Below, one piece after another: positions 10,469 through 21,808 of a DNA stretch of 39,555 bases; position 1 is the first letter of the stretch; the number at the start of each line of letters is the position of its first letter. The DNA is from Schoenoplectus triqueter (Eukaryota; Streptophyta; Magnoliopsida; Poales; Cyperaceae), in contig CAXKVV010000993.1 of assembly GCA_964058805.1 (NCBI GenBank), positions 1-39,555 of the forward strand. Reading direction: 5' to 3'. The position numbers and the translations under genes are program-made. The notes beneath the pieces were generated by a model. The model saw only the letters and a list, made by a program, of their open reading frames with translations, was not told where the DNA came from and did not search any database.

Positions 10469-10975
10469 TAGGGCTGTAAATGAGTCGAGTCGAGCTGAGT
10501 TGGGTCAAGTTCGTGCTCGGCTCAATATCTTAATGAGTCTAGTCGAGCTGTCTCATTAACTACTACCAAGATAAAAGTTTTGGCTTGAGAGTGACTCATT
10601 AAATTATCGAGCTAACCAAGCTAGCTCATTAATTTAATAGTTAATATTTTTTTATGATATTTTATATTAAAATTCATATAAAAATATAAAAATAATTAAT
10701 GATAAAATATTTCACACAATTTATATAATAATTTCAGTATATATTATATTATAAATTATTTATTATACTAAAAATTTATAATAGAAATATAAACAAATAC
10801 TAATAGTTTAACGAGCAAACGAGCCTAATGTGCCAAGCCGGTCTAAACTAAATTTGACTCATTCACTTAACGATCTTAACGAACCGAATCGTTAACAACT
10901 CAGTCCATTAACAAATGAGTCAATAATGAATAAATCCTGAACAAATCATAAACGAGTCATTAGCCACTAATTTTT
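10469..10975 (+). mobile_element. hAT-like non-autonomous element fragment (GAGTCGAGTCGAGC subterminal repeats)
   Basis: Begins TTAGGGCTGTAAATGAGTCG, followed by repeated GAGTCGAG, GAGCTGAG and CTCGGCTCAA words. Toward the other end, degenerate AACGAGTCATT, ACAAATGAGTC and AACGAACCGAATCG words occur. Plant hAT elements commonly begin TAGGGCTGTAA and carry such strand-asymmetric subterminal repeats. No matching right terminus (…TTACAGCCCTA) is visible; the hAT at 11008 lies just beyond, so the end may have been lost. Confidence 0.5.
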
Positions 10976-11467
10976 TGCCAAGACTACAAAAAAATCTCAT
11001 GTGACTCTAGAGTATTGAAAAAACCCGTCCGGTCCAACCCGTCCCGGACCGGACCGGACCGTGGACCGGACCGTGCCTTGCCTTGGTCCGGTCCAACGGT
11101 GGGCCGGTTCTCGTTAAATCCGAAAATGGACCGTGCCGACCCGTCCCGTGCGGACCCATGGACCGGACCGGACCGGACCGTGGACCGTGCGAGACCGTGG
11201 ACCGGACCGGACCGTCCCGGACCGTGGACCGGACCGGACCCCCCACCCCATCCACCCGGCCCCCACCCCCCCCCCCCCCCAACATCCGCCCCCCAAAATA
11301 GGAGTTCCTAAGTAATCTCATTCATTATATGATTGCCAATTTTGCTTAGCAACTGTGCATTTTAAATTTACTGTTGGATTTAGAGAAAAAATGTTGCGTG
11401 AACACTGAACAGTGAAAAGGAATATCACACATGTAGCCTACATGCTGTCTTGGATTCTTACATACAT

Positions 11468-11798
11468 GAGAAGGGATCACTTGACAATGGTTATCTTCAT
11501 AATCTCGACAATAAATTTTTAAATAAATACAAAAAAAAATCTTACAAATATATAAAAATTTACAAATATATTCTATCAAAGACCGTCAAATTATAACCAT
11601 TGCAAATTATATAAAATTTTAATGTCTTTGATGAAGTATCAAACGCTAATAAAATTGCATGAAATTTGAATCACCATTCATCTATAAGTAGAAGAACATA
11701 TCCATATTTTTTTTCTATTTTATGATTTTTTTAGTATTTATTTTAAAAATTCATTGTCTAAATTGTCAAAATAACTCATTGTCAGGTGTCCCCACCCT
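11468..11798. mobile_element. Foldback MITE, family A, copy 1 (inside the hAT element)
   Basis: Runs from GAGAAGGGATCACTTGACAA to the inverted counterpart ending GTCAGGTGTCCCCACCC. Inner inverted words are shared with the four other copies (TGAAATTTGAATCACCAT; the TAGAAGAACATATC type). The flanks TACATACAT and TATTTCTAT match poorly, so the target duplication is not clear. This copy is somewhat shorter than copies 2, 4 and 5. Confidence 0.75.
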
Positions 11799-12875
11799 AT
11801 TTCTATATCTACTCCTTATTAAGCACGTAAATGTCATGATTCTCCAATGGTCCATATTTCTTGTTGAATTTTTAAAGCTATTATCACTCATCGGATTGAG
11901 TTATTTGTCAAATAATGTTACTATCTCTATGGTCATTTGTGTTGAAGTTATAATTTTCACTCATTTTTTATTGTTACACGAAATATTTTATATTTAGTAA
12001 TACAATTGCTTTACTTTGTTTTTTTAGATTACTATCAATTATGAATTTTAACTTTTATTAAATTATGAATGTCAATTTTTCTCTCAATTCTGCATTTATT
12101 TTATATTAATTATGTATTCATGATTGAAATTTACACTAATTACTAAATTATCTTCATTATTTTTCTTATCACATGAAGATGTAAATTTTTATATTTTTAA
12201 AAGATATCACCATAGCAACGTACGAGCAAGATACTAGTATACATATACATCATTTATAAATTGTGGCATAATTTAAGTTGATCATTTAAATTAACTAGAA
12301 CATTTAACAAATTAATTTTATTATATCGCTTAAAGGTAACCATTTAGGCATAATTCATTATTTATAAATAAAATGAATAATTAATTAATCTCATTTTCTC
12401 TATTTTGACGTCCATTTAGGCACTAATTCCACTTGCAAAAAAAAATTAGCAGTTTGCAATCTATTTTTTTTATGAAAGCAACATGGAGTGCCTTCATTCC
12501 CATCATTGTAGAAATATTTTTTCCACAATGAGAAATTAATAACTTTCTGCATGTTAATTTTGATTTCTATCCTTGCTTTATAATTCGAGGGCGAAATTTT
12601 TTAATTTGTGAAGACAACAATATTTTTTTAATCGCAGGAATGAAGATATCTATATAATTTTTAGAGAAATTGTAAAAAAATATATGACATTTAAAACAAT
12701 TTTCTAAAATTAACAAGTACTCGGCAGTGAATCATCTTGCAAATTTGTCTATTTGAACTCTAAACCTGAAAATAAGTCTTTTTATATCAATTAGCAAACA
12801 AATGCACTAGCGAGAGGAATTATTTAAAAAATATAATAAATTATTATTTTTTTCAATTTATAAAAAAAAAAAATT
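11799..12875. other. AT-rich interior of the hAT element, no gene
   Basis: Low-complexity AT-rich sequence without a supported reading frame; a 91-codon frame at 11722-11997 starts inside the foldback MITE and has no recognisable content. Confidence 0.7.
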
Positions 12876-13055
12876 GGACCGGACCGGACCGTCCCGTGGG
12901 GGTCCGGCCCCCGGGGGCCAACGGTGGGACGGGTTCGGTTTTTTCGAATTTGGACCGCCTTGGACCGGACCGTTTGGACCGTGCGGGACCGTGGACCGTC
13001 CGGGTTTGGACCGGACCGGCCCGGACCGGACCGTCTTCAATACCCTATGTGACTC

Positions 13056-14913
13056 GTATCATTTTAATAAAGAAAGAATATTTTATATTATTTTCCTCAA
13101 CTTATTTTTTTATAAGATCGTTTGTGACCGTTCCTTTCATTTACTAATATAGGCCTAATACTGTTGCGTTCATTGTTTAGAACTATCTTCAAATTTGGTT
13201 ATATAACATCTAATTTTTAGACATGCATAAAAAATTGACTATATTTTAATAATATAATAATATAATTTTAAACGTAATTACAAATTTATATTATCTTTAT
13301 CAGAAGATAGGAACAAAAGGTTTAAGAAAATTTCATTTTTTGTTTAAGAAGATATTAATGGTGGAATGTTTATATTTTTTTAATCACAACAAACAAATGA
13401 TGACTATAATGAAAAGTAATATATACATCTATGTGAGATTCCTCATAAAATAAAAGAAAAAAATATCATATAAATTGAATTTATTCAACCGTAATATTAA
13501 TTGTGTCAAAAAACTATACTTATTTATTTTTAATAAAAGAGTCTTAATTAATAAACTTGATTTTAATTATTTATATAAAAACATCCGCATTTTAAGCTTT
13601 TTACTAATTTGTTTACAGTTCACAGCACGAAACTTTATATATAACGTTGCTATAGAATATTACTAACATTTAATATCTTGAAACTTGGAATTGAGACTTT
13701 ATTTTTTAATCATCCCATTCTCATTCATTTGCACTGTTGAATACGCTATAGCCGCATGTCAAAATCAAAACATAGTTTTTCGAATGAATTTTGTGCTACG
13801 TTTTGGGATCGAAAATACTGGGATTAAATTTTAAAATTCAATCCTAACTAGTACGTAATGAAACCTGCAGCAATCATATTAGTTGCCTTGTTTTATTTAT
13901 TTTATTTATCAAAAAAAAATTTGTAAACTGGATCCATCCACGGTTGAAATGACAGTCAGAATAAAAGCTGTTTAGGACATTAGGAAGAGTTCGTCTCAGG
14001 CAGATCCAGCATTTAAATAAGCTCAGATATATTTATAATTCAAATTTATGAGTAGCTCAATTGCTCAATGTTTAAATATTTAGAGGTCTATTTTTTAGTC
14101 AAATTCGGACATTGCATCTAATATATTAGCTTATTTAATGAGTCTAATTAAAATAATTTTTATTCTAATATTTTATTTTGAAATTCACTCAGACACTGGT
14201 CTGAGTTTGTCGATATATCAATCTGTCCTGCACGCAACAAGGAATTTTGCATAAGGAATTTTTTTTGATAAAATTTTGCCTAATTAAATTTCGATCGTAT
14301 TTCCGAGAACCAAGATGAAAGTTGAACCCATCTTAATTCCTCCAAATTTTAAAAATTATATATCCCACGTGATCTTTTCATGAAAGATCTATTATTATCA
14401 CACACTGCTTTTGACGGAGAAATAACCAATGGCATTTTCGTCATTTCACCAAAATTGGCTGTTTCGGTATTATTCACCAGAGAAAAGTATACTTGAGATA
14501 AAGCCAAAAAGTAGAGAAAAATACTCCCACTACCAAAAGAGTGACTTCTCTACAATTCTTAGATTCTAGATGAAGAATCGGAAAGTTCGAGAATTATTAG
14601 AAGAACAAAAAACCTGCTTTTGATTCCCGAGTCTCGAGTACTATCTCAAAACGCAATCTTTGGAAATTTTAATTTTAATCGCAGATGTACGTAGGGACAG
14701 AATTTTTGGAGGGTGTCGAGAGATTAAATAGAGTTAATTTGTGAATTTGTGAATTTATAATATAATGATAGGGATTATTAAAGAAAAAAAAATCATTAGT
14801 TATCACCGATTAAAGAGAGGAAGAAATCGTCAGAAATTAAATTGAGAAACGAATAGGATAATTCTATAATTAAAATAAAATATATATACAATTTAAATTT
14901 TTAATAGTTTTAT
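13056..14913. other. AT-rich intergenic stretch; right arm of the inverted repeat at 13828-13935
   Basis: Apart from the inverted-repeat arm (13828-13935, complement of 10241-10345) nothing is recognised. Stops are dense on both strands. Confidence 0.7.
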
Positions 14914-15186
14914 TGAAGAAAAAATAAATATTGGAAGATCTCACAAGATATCATAGATCACATTCAATTAGAGCCAACAGCTATATCAAAGAATCTAGTT
15001 GTAATCAGTTTATTTAGGAAATATAATAATCAGCAATAATTAGCATCACAAATACAATAATAAACCAACGACTAATACAGCTAATACAACCTATATAGAC
15101 AAAGCAATTCTTGTACAGAAATTTTAGAAATCAATATACAATTTTTTTTTCAAAATTATACTTTCACAATTCTCAGTTTCTAACAA
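14914..15186 (+). repeat. Copia 5' LTR remnant
   Basis: Starts TGAAGAAAAAATAAATATTG and matches the 3' side over about 120 bases, including AGAGCCAACAGCTATATCAA. The end is provisional, at TTCTAACA. No canonical initiator-Met tRNA primer-binding site is seen behind it, so the exact limit is uncertain. Confidence 0.6.
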
Positions 15187-15825
15187 GTTCATACATTTAA
15201 GATAGAATTTGTAGAGGGATAAGTAGCTAAATATATTATAAATTCAAACAGAAAAATGATAATATCTACTAATTTGTGTAAATTATAAGGGGCGTCACAC
15301 CATCAGGCATCCCCTTCTCTCTGCCACATGATCTGCAAACATGTATCCAAAGAAAACTATAGCAACAACGGTACTGACAAACACTACGACTCACAACCAC
15401 ACTGCTCAAAAGTAGTAATTATTCATTATGGGTATGATCTGCATCCCTTTCTTTGTAAAACACAGATAAATTATCTCACATCCCTGGTACTGACAAAAAA
15501 AAATTGAACAAGCAACAAAGCCCAATACTTTTATTGGTACCACATTAACAATCAGTGAAAATCCACTAACCAAAATCAGTATACCAACAAACAAAATAAA
15601 AACCAAATTAGACCCAAACTGTGATCAAGATGATATAAATGTCATGAACTAGCTTTTAAATTCCACGGAGCCACAAATCTCCCAATTGTTCATATACCTC
15701 GTTGCAGCCAAATAGATCTGGGATGAAACCAAAAAAATATTTGGTCAAGACCAAAAGATTTGCATATATTTTGCATTTGAAATAAGATATCGCACAAATC
15801 AAACAAGGCAACAAGACAATAACCA
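15187..15825. other. Copia leader region, nothing further recognised
   Basis: Non-coding or fully degenerate sequence between the 5' LTR and gag. Confidence 0.5.
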
Positions 15826-16040
15826 AACACTATGGAGATCTCAAAGCAAAGTGGGACGAACTTGCTTTATATATACATACTTCTGATCTGAAAGCTCCAA
15901 AATATGAGCAAATTTGTCAGTTTTTATCAGGCTTTGACCCCAATTATGAACAAGTACAGTCTCAAATTCTTCTATCTAATGAACTATCCAAGCTTCGGGC
16001 TGTTGTGGCAACCCTTCAACGAGAAGAATCTCATTGATCC
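15800..16040 (+). pseudogene. Copia gag fragment (UBN2-type)
   Basis: The frame reads YGDLKAKWDELALYIHTSDL, then APKYEQICQFLSGFDPNYEQ and VQSQILLSNELSKLRAVVAT, ending LQREESH and a stop. This is the conserved copia Gag helical core (the LW-DEL and FL-GL motifs in usual form). Downstream, 16040-16260 holds only traces (FYDMISLKHKSF). Confidence 0.8.
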
Positions 16041-16469
16041 TTAATGAATCCAATCTCTAGTATTGAACAGGAGAACCAAGCTTTCTCGGGTTATAGTCGT
16101 AACCCTAACCCATTGGCTGAGAACCGAAGAGCCACCACAACAAGGTGTGACAACTACAAGAAAGATGGGCATGATAGTACCTCAATGGATGAAGCGCTAT
16201 TTTCTATGACATGATATCCTTGAAGCATAAGAGTTTTTAGGTTCAGTAGATAAAATGACAAAACTAAATAGATACTTGAGGCCAAAGACTAACCAATATG
16301 AAATGCCATCATAAGTGAAAAAATAAAAGCGCTTTAGAAAAATGATACTTGGACACTTGTGCCTTACTCAAAGGAAAAAAATCTTTAGGATGTAAATGAG
16401 TATATAAAATAAAATACAATAATTATAATACCATACAAAGACGCAAAACAACATTGGTAGTAAAAGATT

Positions 16470-17750
16470 TTATCCAAACTTATAGTCTGAATTATAAAGA
16501 GATATTTACACCTGTTGCTAAAATGACTATTGCACACATTCTATTATCTATTATTGACAATTTGGGATGAAATTTATCATAAATAAATGTTAAAAATATA
16601 TTCCTACAAAGTACCTTAGACGAAGAGATCTACATGACATTGCCTCTGGGGTACGAAAAAGTCACAAATAAAAATCTCATTTTCAAACTGAATAAGTCCA
16701 TCTATGACCTCAAATAATCTCCTCAAGTATGGTATGATAAACTTAATCATTCTCTTCTGTTATATAATTTTGACAAAATCTTAGCTGACTCCTCCATATT
16801 TGTCAAACATTCAGATAATACAATAACCATTATTCTTGTGTATATAGATGATATTATTATTATCATGAATAATGAAAAGAAAACTAAAAATATTAAAGAC
16901 TATCTGAAAAATAAAATTGATATAAAAGGTCTTGAAAAACTTAAGTGTTTTTTTAAAATTAAATTTCATATTCAAACGAAAAAAGTTTATTTCTATCTCA
17001 AAGAAAATATGTTCTTAATCTGCTAAAAGAATTTGATAAACTATGTGAAAAACCAGCAAGTACACAAATAGAACCAAATAAGAAATTATGCCTTGAAGAG
17101 GGTAAAAAATTGAAAGACATAGATCAATGTCAAAGACTTTATTGGTAAATGAATTTATCTGATTATAATCAGACTAGATATTGCATTTTTTTTATAAGTC
17201 TAGTAAGTCGATTTGTTCATGCACCCGGACCACACATTTATATACCGTGAATAGAATATGATGGTACCTAAAAGGGTCTCCAGGTCAAGATATATGGATG
17301 AAAAAAATAATATTAACACAATTATCGATTATTCACATATAGATTGGGCTTGTAGTTATGACTGCAAGTCAACCATAGAATACTGCACATTCATGGATAA
17401 AACCTCGTGCCTGAAAAAGTAAGAAGCATAGTGTGATTGTACAGTAAAGTCTAGAAACAGAATATCGAGCAATGACTTTAAATGTAAGTGAGCTTATTTG
17501 GATTAAGCAATTGCTAGAAGACATACAAATACCATGTTAGGAGCCAATGCAACATCAAACCCAATATATCATGAAAGAATGAAGCATATAGAAGCATAAT
17601 GTTACTTTGTGAGAGAGAAAGTTCAATTTGGACAGATAGAAACACCCTTTGTGAGCTATCAAAACCAATTAACAGATATCCTAACCAAAGCCTTAGATAA
17701 ATGACCATTCGAGAGACTTCTGATCAAGTTAGGATCGATCGATATATACG
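16470..17750 (+). pseudogene. Copia pol remnant: reverse transcriptase and RNase H
   Basis: RVT_2 blocks in order: DFIQTYSLNYKEIFTPVAKM (about 16470), EEIYMTLPLGYEKV (about 16624), FKLNKSIYDLK followed by a stop where Gln is usual, QVWYDKLNHSLL, and the catalytic VYIDDIIII at about 16838. RNase H traces follow: SELIWIKQLLEDIQIP (about 17490), and YFVREKVQFGQIETPFVSYQ with NQLTDILTKAL (about 17600-17700). Several stops and shifts make it non-functional. Confidence 0.88.
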
Positions 17751-17819
17751 AGCCCAACTTGAGTGGGAGTTTTAAAGAAAGAAATTAAATATTAGAAGAT
17801 CTAAGAAGGTACTCAACAT

Positions 17820-18370
17820 TAGTGATTTGCCGGCGGGTACCGCAGGTACGGGCCGGGTACACCCGCGGCGGGCGGCGGGTAGGACGGGTACGGGTAGATG
17901 AGTTTTTTTTTCAAAACCGTACCCTACCCATCTCATACCCGTGCCCGTCGCGGGTACACGAGTACCATAGGTACGGGTACGGGGGTACTCGGGCACACGG
18001 GTCGGCCGGTCAAACGTTATAACGGTTCAATAAATCGTTGCAACGATTTATGAAATGTTATAATGATTTACTGAATCGTTATAACGATTTATGAAACGTT
18101 AGAACATTTCTGCAAACCGTTATAATGATTCAGAAACTGTTATAACGGTTCAGAAACCGTTACACGGGCGGGTTTTTTTAACACACTAGGCGCAGGTACG
18201 GGTACGGGCGGCGGGTACAACGGGTTTTTTCCAAAAAAAAAAAACTGTCCGGCCCTTCTCAAACCCGTACCCGTGTACTCGTTTACCCGCCTATACCCGG
18301 GCACAGGTACAGGTACCGGACACGGATACACAGATACAGGTTGTACCCAGCGGGTTTTAGCAAACCCCTA
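17820..18370. mobile_element. 551-bp hAT MITE with perfect 8-bp TSD
   Basis: Left end TAGTGATTTGCCGGCGGGTA; inverted right end TAGGGGTTTGCTAAAACCCG. The target duplication CTCAACAT is at 17812-17819 and 18371-18378. Subterminal arrays of GGTACGGGTACGGG and its complement flank a core (18015-18165) of imperfect AACGGTT/AACGATT palindromes. There is no transposase; long frames on both strands are due to the CGGGTA repeats. Confidence 0.93.
18015..18165. repeat. Tandem CGTTATAACG-type palindromes in the hAT MITE core
   Basis: At least six degenerate units of the type AACCGTTATAACGGTTCAGA or AATCGTTATAACGATTTATGA. Each contains a short palindrome, and AACGGTT or AACCGTT words (a MYB-type AACNG core) recur on both strands. 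Confidence 0.8.
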
Positions 18371-18477
18371 CTCAACATAGCCTCATCCAATTAGAACCAA
18401 CAGCTATATCAAAGAATCAAGTTGTAATAAGTTCATTATCAAATTTATCAAGTTAACTCATTATCCCTTTTAATTTA

Positions 18478-18855
18478 GAGAAGGGATCGGTTGACAATGA
18501 GTTATTTTGACAATGATTTTTTAAATAAATATAATAAAATCTTAAAAATAAAAAAAAATTTATAGATGTATTTTTTACCTTTAGGTTAATGGTCATTCAA
18601 ATTTCATGTAATTTCATTATCGTTTGATAGTCAATCAAAGTCCATTAAATTTTCATATAATTTGCAACGGTTCCAAATTAACGGTGTTTGATGGACTACA
18701 AACGATAATGAAATTACATGAAATTTGAATCACCATCAATCTAAAGATAGAAGAACACATCTATAAACTTTTTTTTATTTTTAAGATTTTTTTATATTTA
18801 TTTAGAAGTCCATTGTTAAAGTTATCAAAATAATCCATTTTCAATGATCCTACTC
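18478..18855. mobile_element. Foldback MITE, family A, copy 2 (behind the copia 3' LTR)
   Basis: GAGAAGGGATCGGTTGACAA … TTCAATGATCCTACTC, 378 bp and palindromic over its length. Flanks TTTAATTTA (18469-18477) and TTTAATCTA (18856-18864) agree at 8 of 9 positions, fitting a 9-bp target duplication. Confidence 0.88.
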
Positions 18856-18864
18856 TTTAATCTA

Positions 18865-20130
18865 TTAGAACTGTAATTGCTGGTAAATATATCATGAATC
18901 TCACTATTTAAAATTTAAAATATTATATTACGTGTCAATGGTCGAATTTGAAAAAATAACCATCCTATGAACTAACTTGGAAATTTTACACCCCGTCCGA
19001 AGACATTGTTGACAAACATCGACAAATATTGTTAATCATTGTTGGAAACTTGGAATTGTAGCTCATTGCAACGAAGCAACAAACACGGACTAGTTGGTTT
19101 CATACGCTCAAAGCATGAATCGGTGTGCAGCAGACAGCAGTGCAGGTGGGGGGATCGTGCGAAATAACTGACACGCGGGTCCATATTATCTGAACGGGCT
19201 AGGTGGGTCAGCTATATGGGGCCCACGCAAATATTGGAATTTGGAGGCGGGAAGGGGATGTTGCTCAATTATTGAGGTGAGAGAGCTAGCTTTGAGGAGC
19301 TTAGACCGGATTTTTTTTGTTCAACCTTTCAAACCTGTTCACAGTTTTTTTTTTTGATAAAACAATTACAAATTTATAAAATACATAACTTTCTAAATCT
19401 TCTAATAAAAACAATACTAAATTGCTTTGATGTTACAGTTCTAAAAATTTTTTCTGTGTTGAACGATTATGATATAATATGAATTATTTTCATAACAACT
19501 CGTGAAATATATCATTATTTAGAAAAAAAAACAAATTGTAAAAAAGAAGAATGAAGAATGATCATAGATGACGGTAAGATGAAAAATACAAAATAAACAC
19601 TCAAAATAATAACTTTTTTTGAGTTAATCAAAATAATAACTTAAAAACAAATAAGTACGACAGAGGCTGCGTTACTGGAGTTATAAAATAGTCAAAATAA
19701 TAACTTAAAAACAAAGTAATAGAAAAATAAATAAGTACAACAGAGGCTGCGTTACTAGAGTTTTTGACAGAATAATAACTTAAAAACAAAGTAATAGAAA
19801 AATAAATAAGGACGACAGAGGAGGCTGCGTTACTAGAGTTTTTGACAGAATCTTTACTTTTGCTGACTTTTTGTTGTACCCCTGTTATTGGTCTCCTGCA
19901 AAGTCACGACTGTGCATGTATATATTTCCTGAATCATTTATTTATTTATTCCAAGCCATCACTCCATCAGCCATCCCTCTCTTTCTTCCTTTATTCTAAT
20001 GTTCTTTTCTAGCTAATGTTTAATACAGACTATCATCACACTAAATAAAGTATGCGCACTTTTCCTCTCATTGACTGAGTCAATTTCATTTTAAAAAAAA
20101 AAGCTTGAGGGCTCATTTGTTATTACTTAT
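18865..20130. other. Intergenic; short GC-richer patch at 19130-19260
   Basis: No coding sequence recognised. 19130-19260 is notably GC-richer, with GTGGGTCAG and GGGGCCCACG words (the plant GGGCCCA/TCP-like type), which could be promoter debris or repeat DNA. A 76-bp tandem repeat lies at 19625-19850. Confidence 0.6.
19625..19850. repeat. Three tandem ~63-77-bp units (AATAATAACTTAAAAACAAA)
   Basis: Units start near 19628, 19695 and 19771, sharing AATAATAACTTAAAAACAAA and CAGAGGCTGCGTTACTRGAG. The first unit lacks the AGTAATAGAAAAATA insert of the other two; the third has an extra GAG. Units 2 and 3 are almost identical. Confidence 0.88.
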
Positions 20131-20134
20131 AGTA

Positions 20135-20430
20135 GTATCTAGGGTTTCAATGCTTCGGGTCGGATCGGGTCAAACATTATTTTATTATTTTTCTTAATCC
20201 GATTCGACTCATTTAAATTCGGGTCAAAAAGTTTTAATCCATATCCGATCCGATCGGGTTACGGATCGTTCTAATTAACAATTTATTAATTATTTTTATA
20301 TAATTTTAAGTAATTAAATATTAATTAATTTATAATTAATCTTAATTAATATATAATTAGTGTATTTTGAAGTTTTAATTAATATTAAATCATAAATTAT
20401 TTCAAAAAACATAACTAAACGGGTCGGATA
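20135..20430. mobile_element. Possible degenerate hAT MITE (CGGGTCGGATCGGGTC)
   Basis: Starts CTAGGGTTTCAATGCTTCGG followed by GTCGGATCGGGTCAAA. The far side has AACGGGTCGGATAT, ATCCGATCCGATCGGG and CGATTCGACTC words, all typical of hAT subterminal repeats. No clear right terminus or target duplication. Confidence 0.4.
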
Positions 20431-20434
20431 TATT

Positions 20435-21808
20435 TTTTACATTTTTCTGCGGCACGTTCTGCCATGAACTCATGGAGTCACCAATTTTGATTACTATTCT
20501 CAAAAATTGAGAGATGCTATTATGATATTTGTTTTCCATTCAATTTTACAAATTTTATTCTGGAGTGTTTAAGATACTTGGAAAAAAAAACAGACGATAT
20601 AAAGCTGAAAATCCATTTTTCTAGTTGATTATTGCAATAATTTACCCACGGAGATTGAGAGTCGGACAACAGGGCTGCTGAGCGAGCTTTACTACTGTAT
20701 GTAATTATACAACTAATCAAGGGCCTGTGCAAAAAGTTATCAACCGGGCAGTCCGGGCTCTTCGTACAAATAATAAATTAATAAATAATGGAGAAGGTAA
20801 TTAGTGAGCCGCTCAGTCGTGGCCTCGTTGGGGAATTCCCGACAGGAAAAAAACAATAAATAAAAAGGAAAAAATTTCCTGACTCCACAATTCCAGATTC
20901 AAAATCTGAACGGTCACTTTGCGTTTACACGCCGGTAAGAATACCGCCAACGGGGGAGAGAAAGAGATAGAGTAGGCGTGGGGCCATGATGAGGTAGAGT
21001 AAACTCGAGTCTTCACGTGTAAGCGTGAAGAGGGAGCTTCGTACGCGTGGGACCCACTGGATGGAAGATGCAAACAGCAAACACATGCGCATAGCACGAA
21101 TGTGGCAATGCGGGCGGCGCGGAGGGCAGCAGCATGTGCGGCTCCACGTGTCTGATGTATTGTGGCAGCCATTTGGTCCCCGCTGGTTGACAAGTGACAG
21201 CCCCGTCTTTATCGAACAGCAAACAGCAGTGAGGCCCATTGAGATTTTAGAGCGCACAGCGGTCATCGTCTTACCGTCTCTTCGTTGATTCTTTGAGTGT
21301 AGCATAGATGAGCTTCACAGTGAAACGAGTAATTTTTTTTTTGATCCGAGCATAGATGTGCTTCACAAAAAAATTCAAAGAAGTTTACGTATGATTAAAA
21401 TATGAACAAAAAAAATCAAATTCAACAATAATTTGGAATATCTTTGAGCGTGTTTGATGCCAACGAGTTACAAAATTCAATTGAGTTTCCATTATATATA
21501 AGATTTTTTTGATGTTTTCGTGTGAAAATTTGAAATTATGCACTAATTATACTAATAAATTCTCAACACATAATTTTTAACTAATATAAATTGTAGTACA
21601 TTTGAGCGTGCTTGAGTATGTACCGACGATACTCATTGCATAATCTGTGAAATAAAAACATCACTTAAATAATTAACAGATTAAAGATACTTAACAGTGA
21701 TCATTAATATAACATATGTATACAAATATTTTACATTTCAAGTCCAACTCAAAAATAAATATAAATAATAATTACTCAAGGAATAATTGAAATATATTAT
21801 ATATAAAA
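20435..21808. other. Intergenic with a GC-rich island at about 20800-21290, product not recognised
   Basis: Overlapping frames of 69 to 126 codons exist on both strands of the island, but none resembles a known protein and the frames are mutually exclusive. The island contains CCACGTGTCT and CACACGTGAAG-like words (E-box/ABRE core ACGTG) and GTGGGACCCACTGG. It could be a relic of a promoter or first exon, or repeat DNA. The rest, to 21808, is AT-rich. Confidence 0.4.

Larger units (their letters stand above)
11008..13047. mobile_element. Non-autonomous hAT element with perfect 8-bp TSD and GGACCG subterminal arrays
   Basis: The left end is TAGAGTATTGAA and the right end, read inverted, TAGGGTATTGAA: an imperfect ~12-bp terminal inverted repeat. 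The 8 bases TGTGACTC stand directly outside both ends (11000-11007 and 13048-13055), the exact length hAT transposases duplicate. Both subterminal regions (11024-11245 and 12876-13036) are packed with GGACCG/CGGTCC words, the hAT-type multiple transposase-binding pattern. The 2.0-kb interior has no transposase and is AT-rich, with a foldback MITE at about 11468-11798, so it depends on a hAT supplied elsewhere. Open frames in the GGACCG arrays are simple-repeat artefacts. Confidence 0.92.
14914..18455 (+). mobile_element. Degenerate Ty1/copia LTR retrotransposon
   Basis: 5' LTR remnant, gag, reverse transcriptase, RNase H, a GAGTGGGAG-type polypurine tract (17761-17769) and a 3' LTR remnant lie in copia order on +. 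The two LTR copies share TAAATATT(A/G)GAAGATCT and CCAACAGCTATATCAAAGAA. Protease and most of integrase are not recognised. Stops and frameshifts occur throughout. The 3' LTR is interrupted by a hAT MITE (17820-18370), and its similarity to the 5' LTR ends around 18440-18455, shortly before a foldback MITE. Confidence 0.87.
17773..18455 (+). repeat. Copia 3' LTR remnant, split by a hAT MITE
   Basis: Part one is 17773-17819 (AAATTAAATATTAGAAGATC), part two 18371 to about 18440-18455 (AATTAGAACCAACAGCTATA). Removing the MITE and one copy of its 8-bp duplication restores collinearity with the 5' LTR. Confidence 0.8.

Noticed and set aside
11007..11321. Pro/Gly/Arg-rich frames on both strands
   Set aside because: Produced by GGACCG arrays of the hAT subterminal region; all three frames stay open because of the repeat.
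15406..15606. 66-codon frame in the copia leader
   Set aside because: Hydrophobic random translation on the antisense strand of a degenerate retrotransposon.
17772..18331. Frames rich in PVPVP or GTG motifs
   Set aside because: Translation of CGGGTACGGG arrays in the hAT MITE.
20813..21305. Two overlapping 126-codon minus-strand frames as genes
   Set aside because: No homology that I recognise, mutually overlapping, with opposite-strand frames also open; reported only as a GC-rich island.
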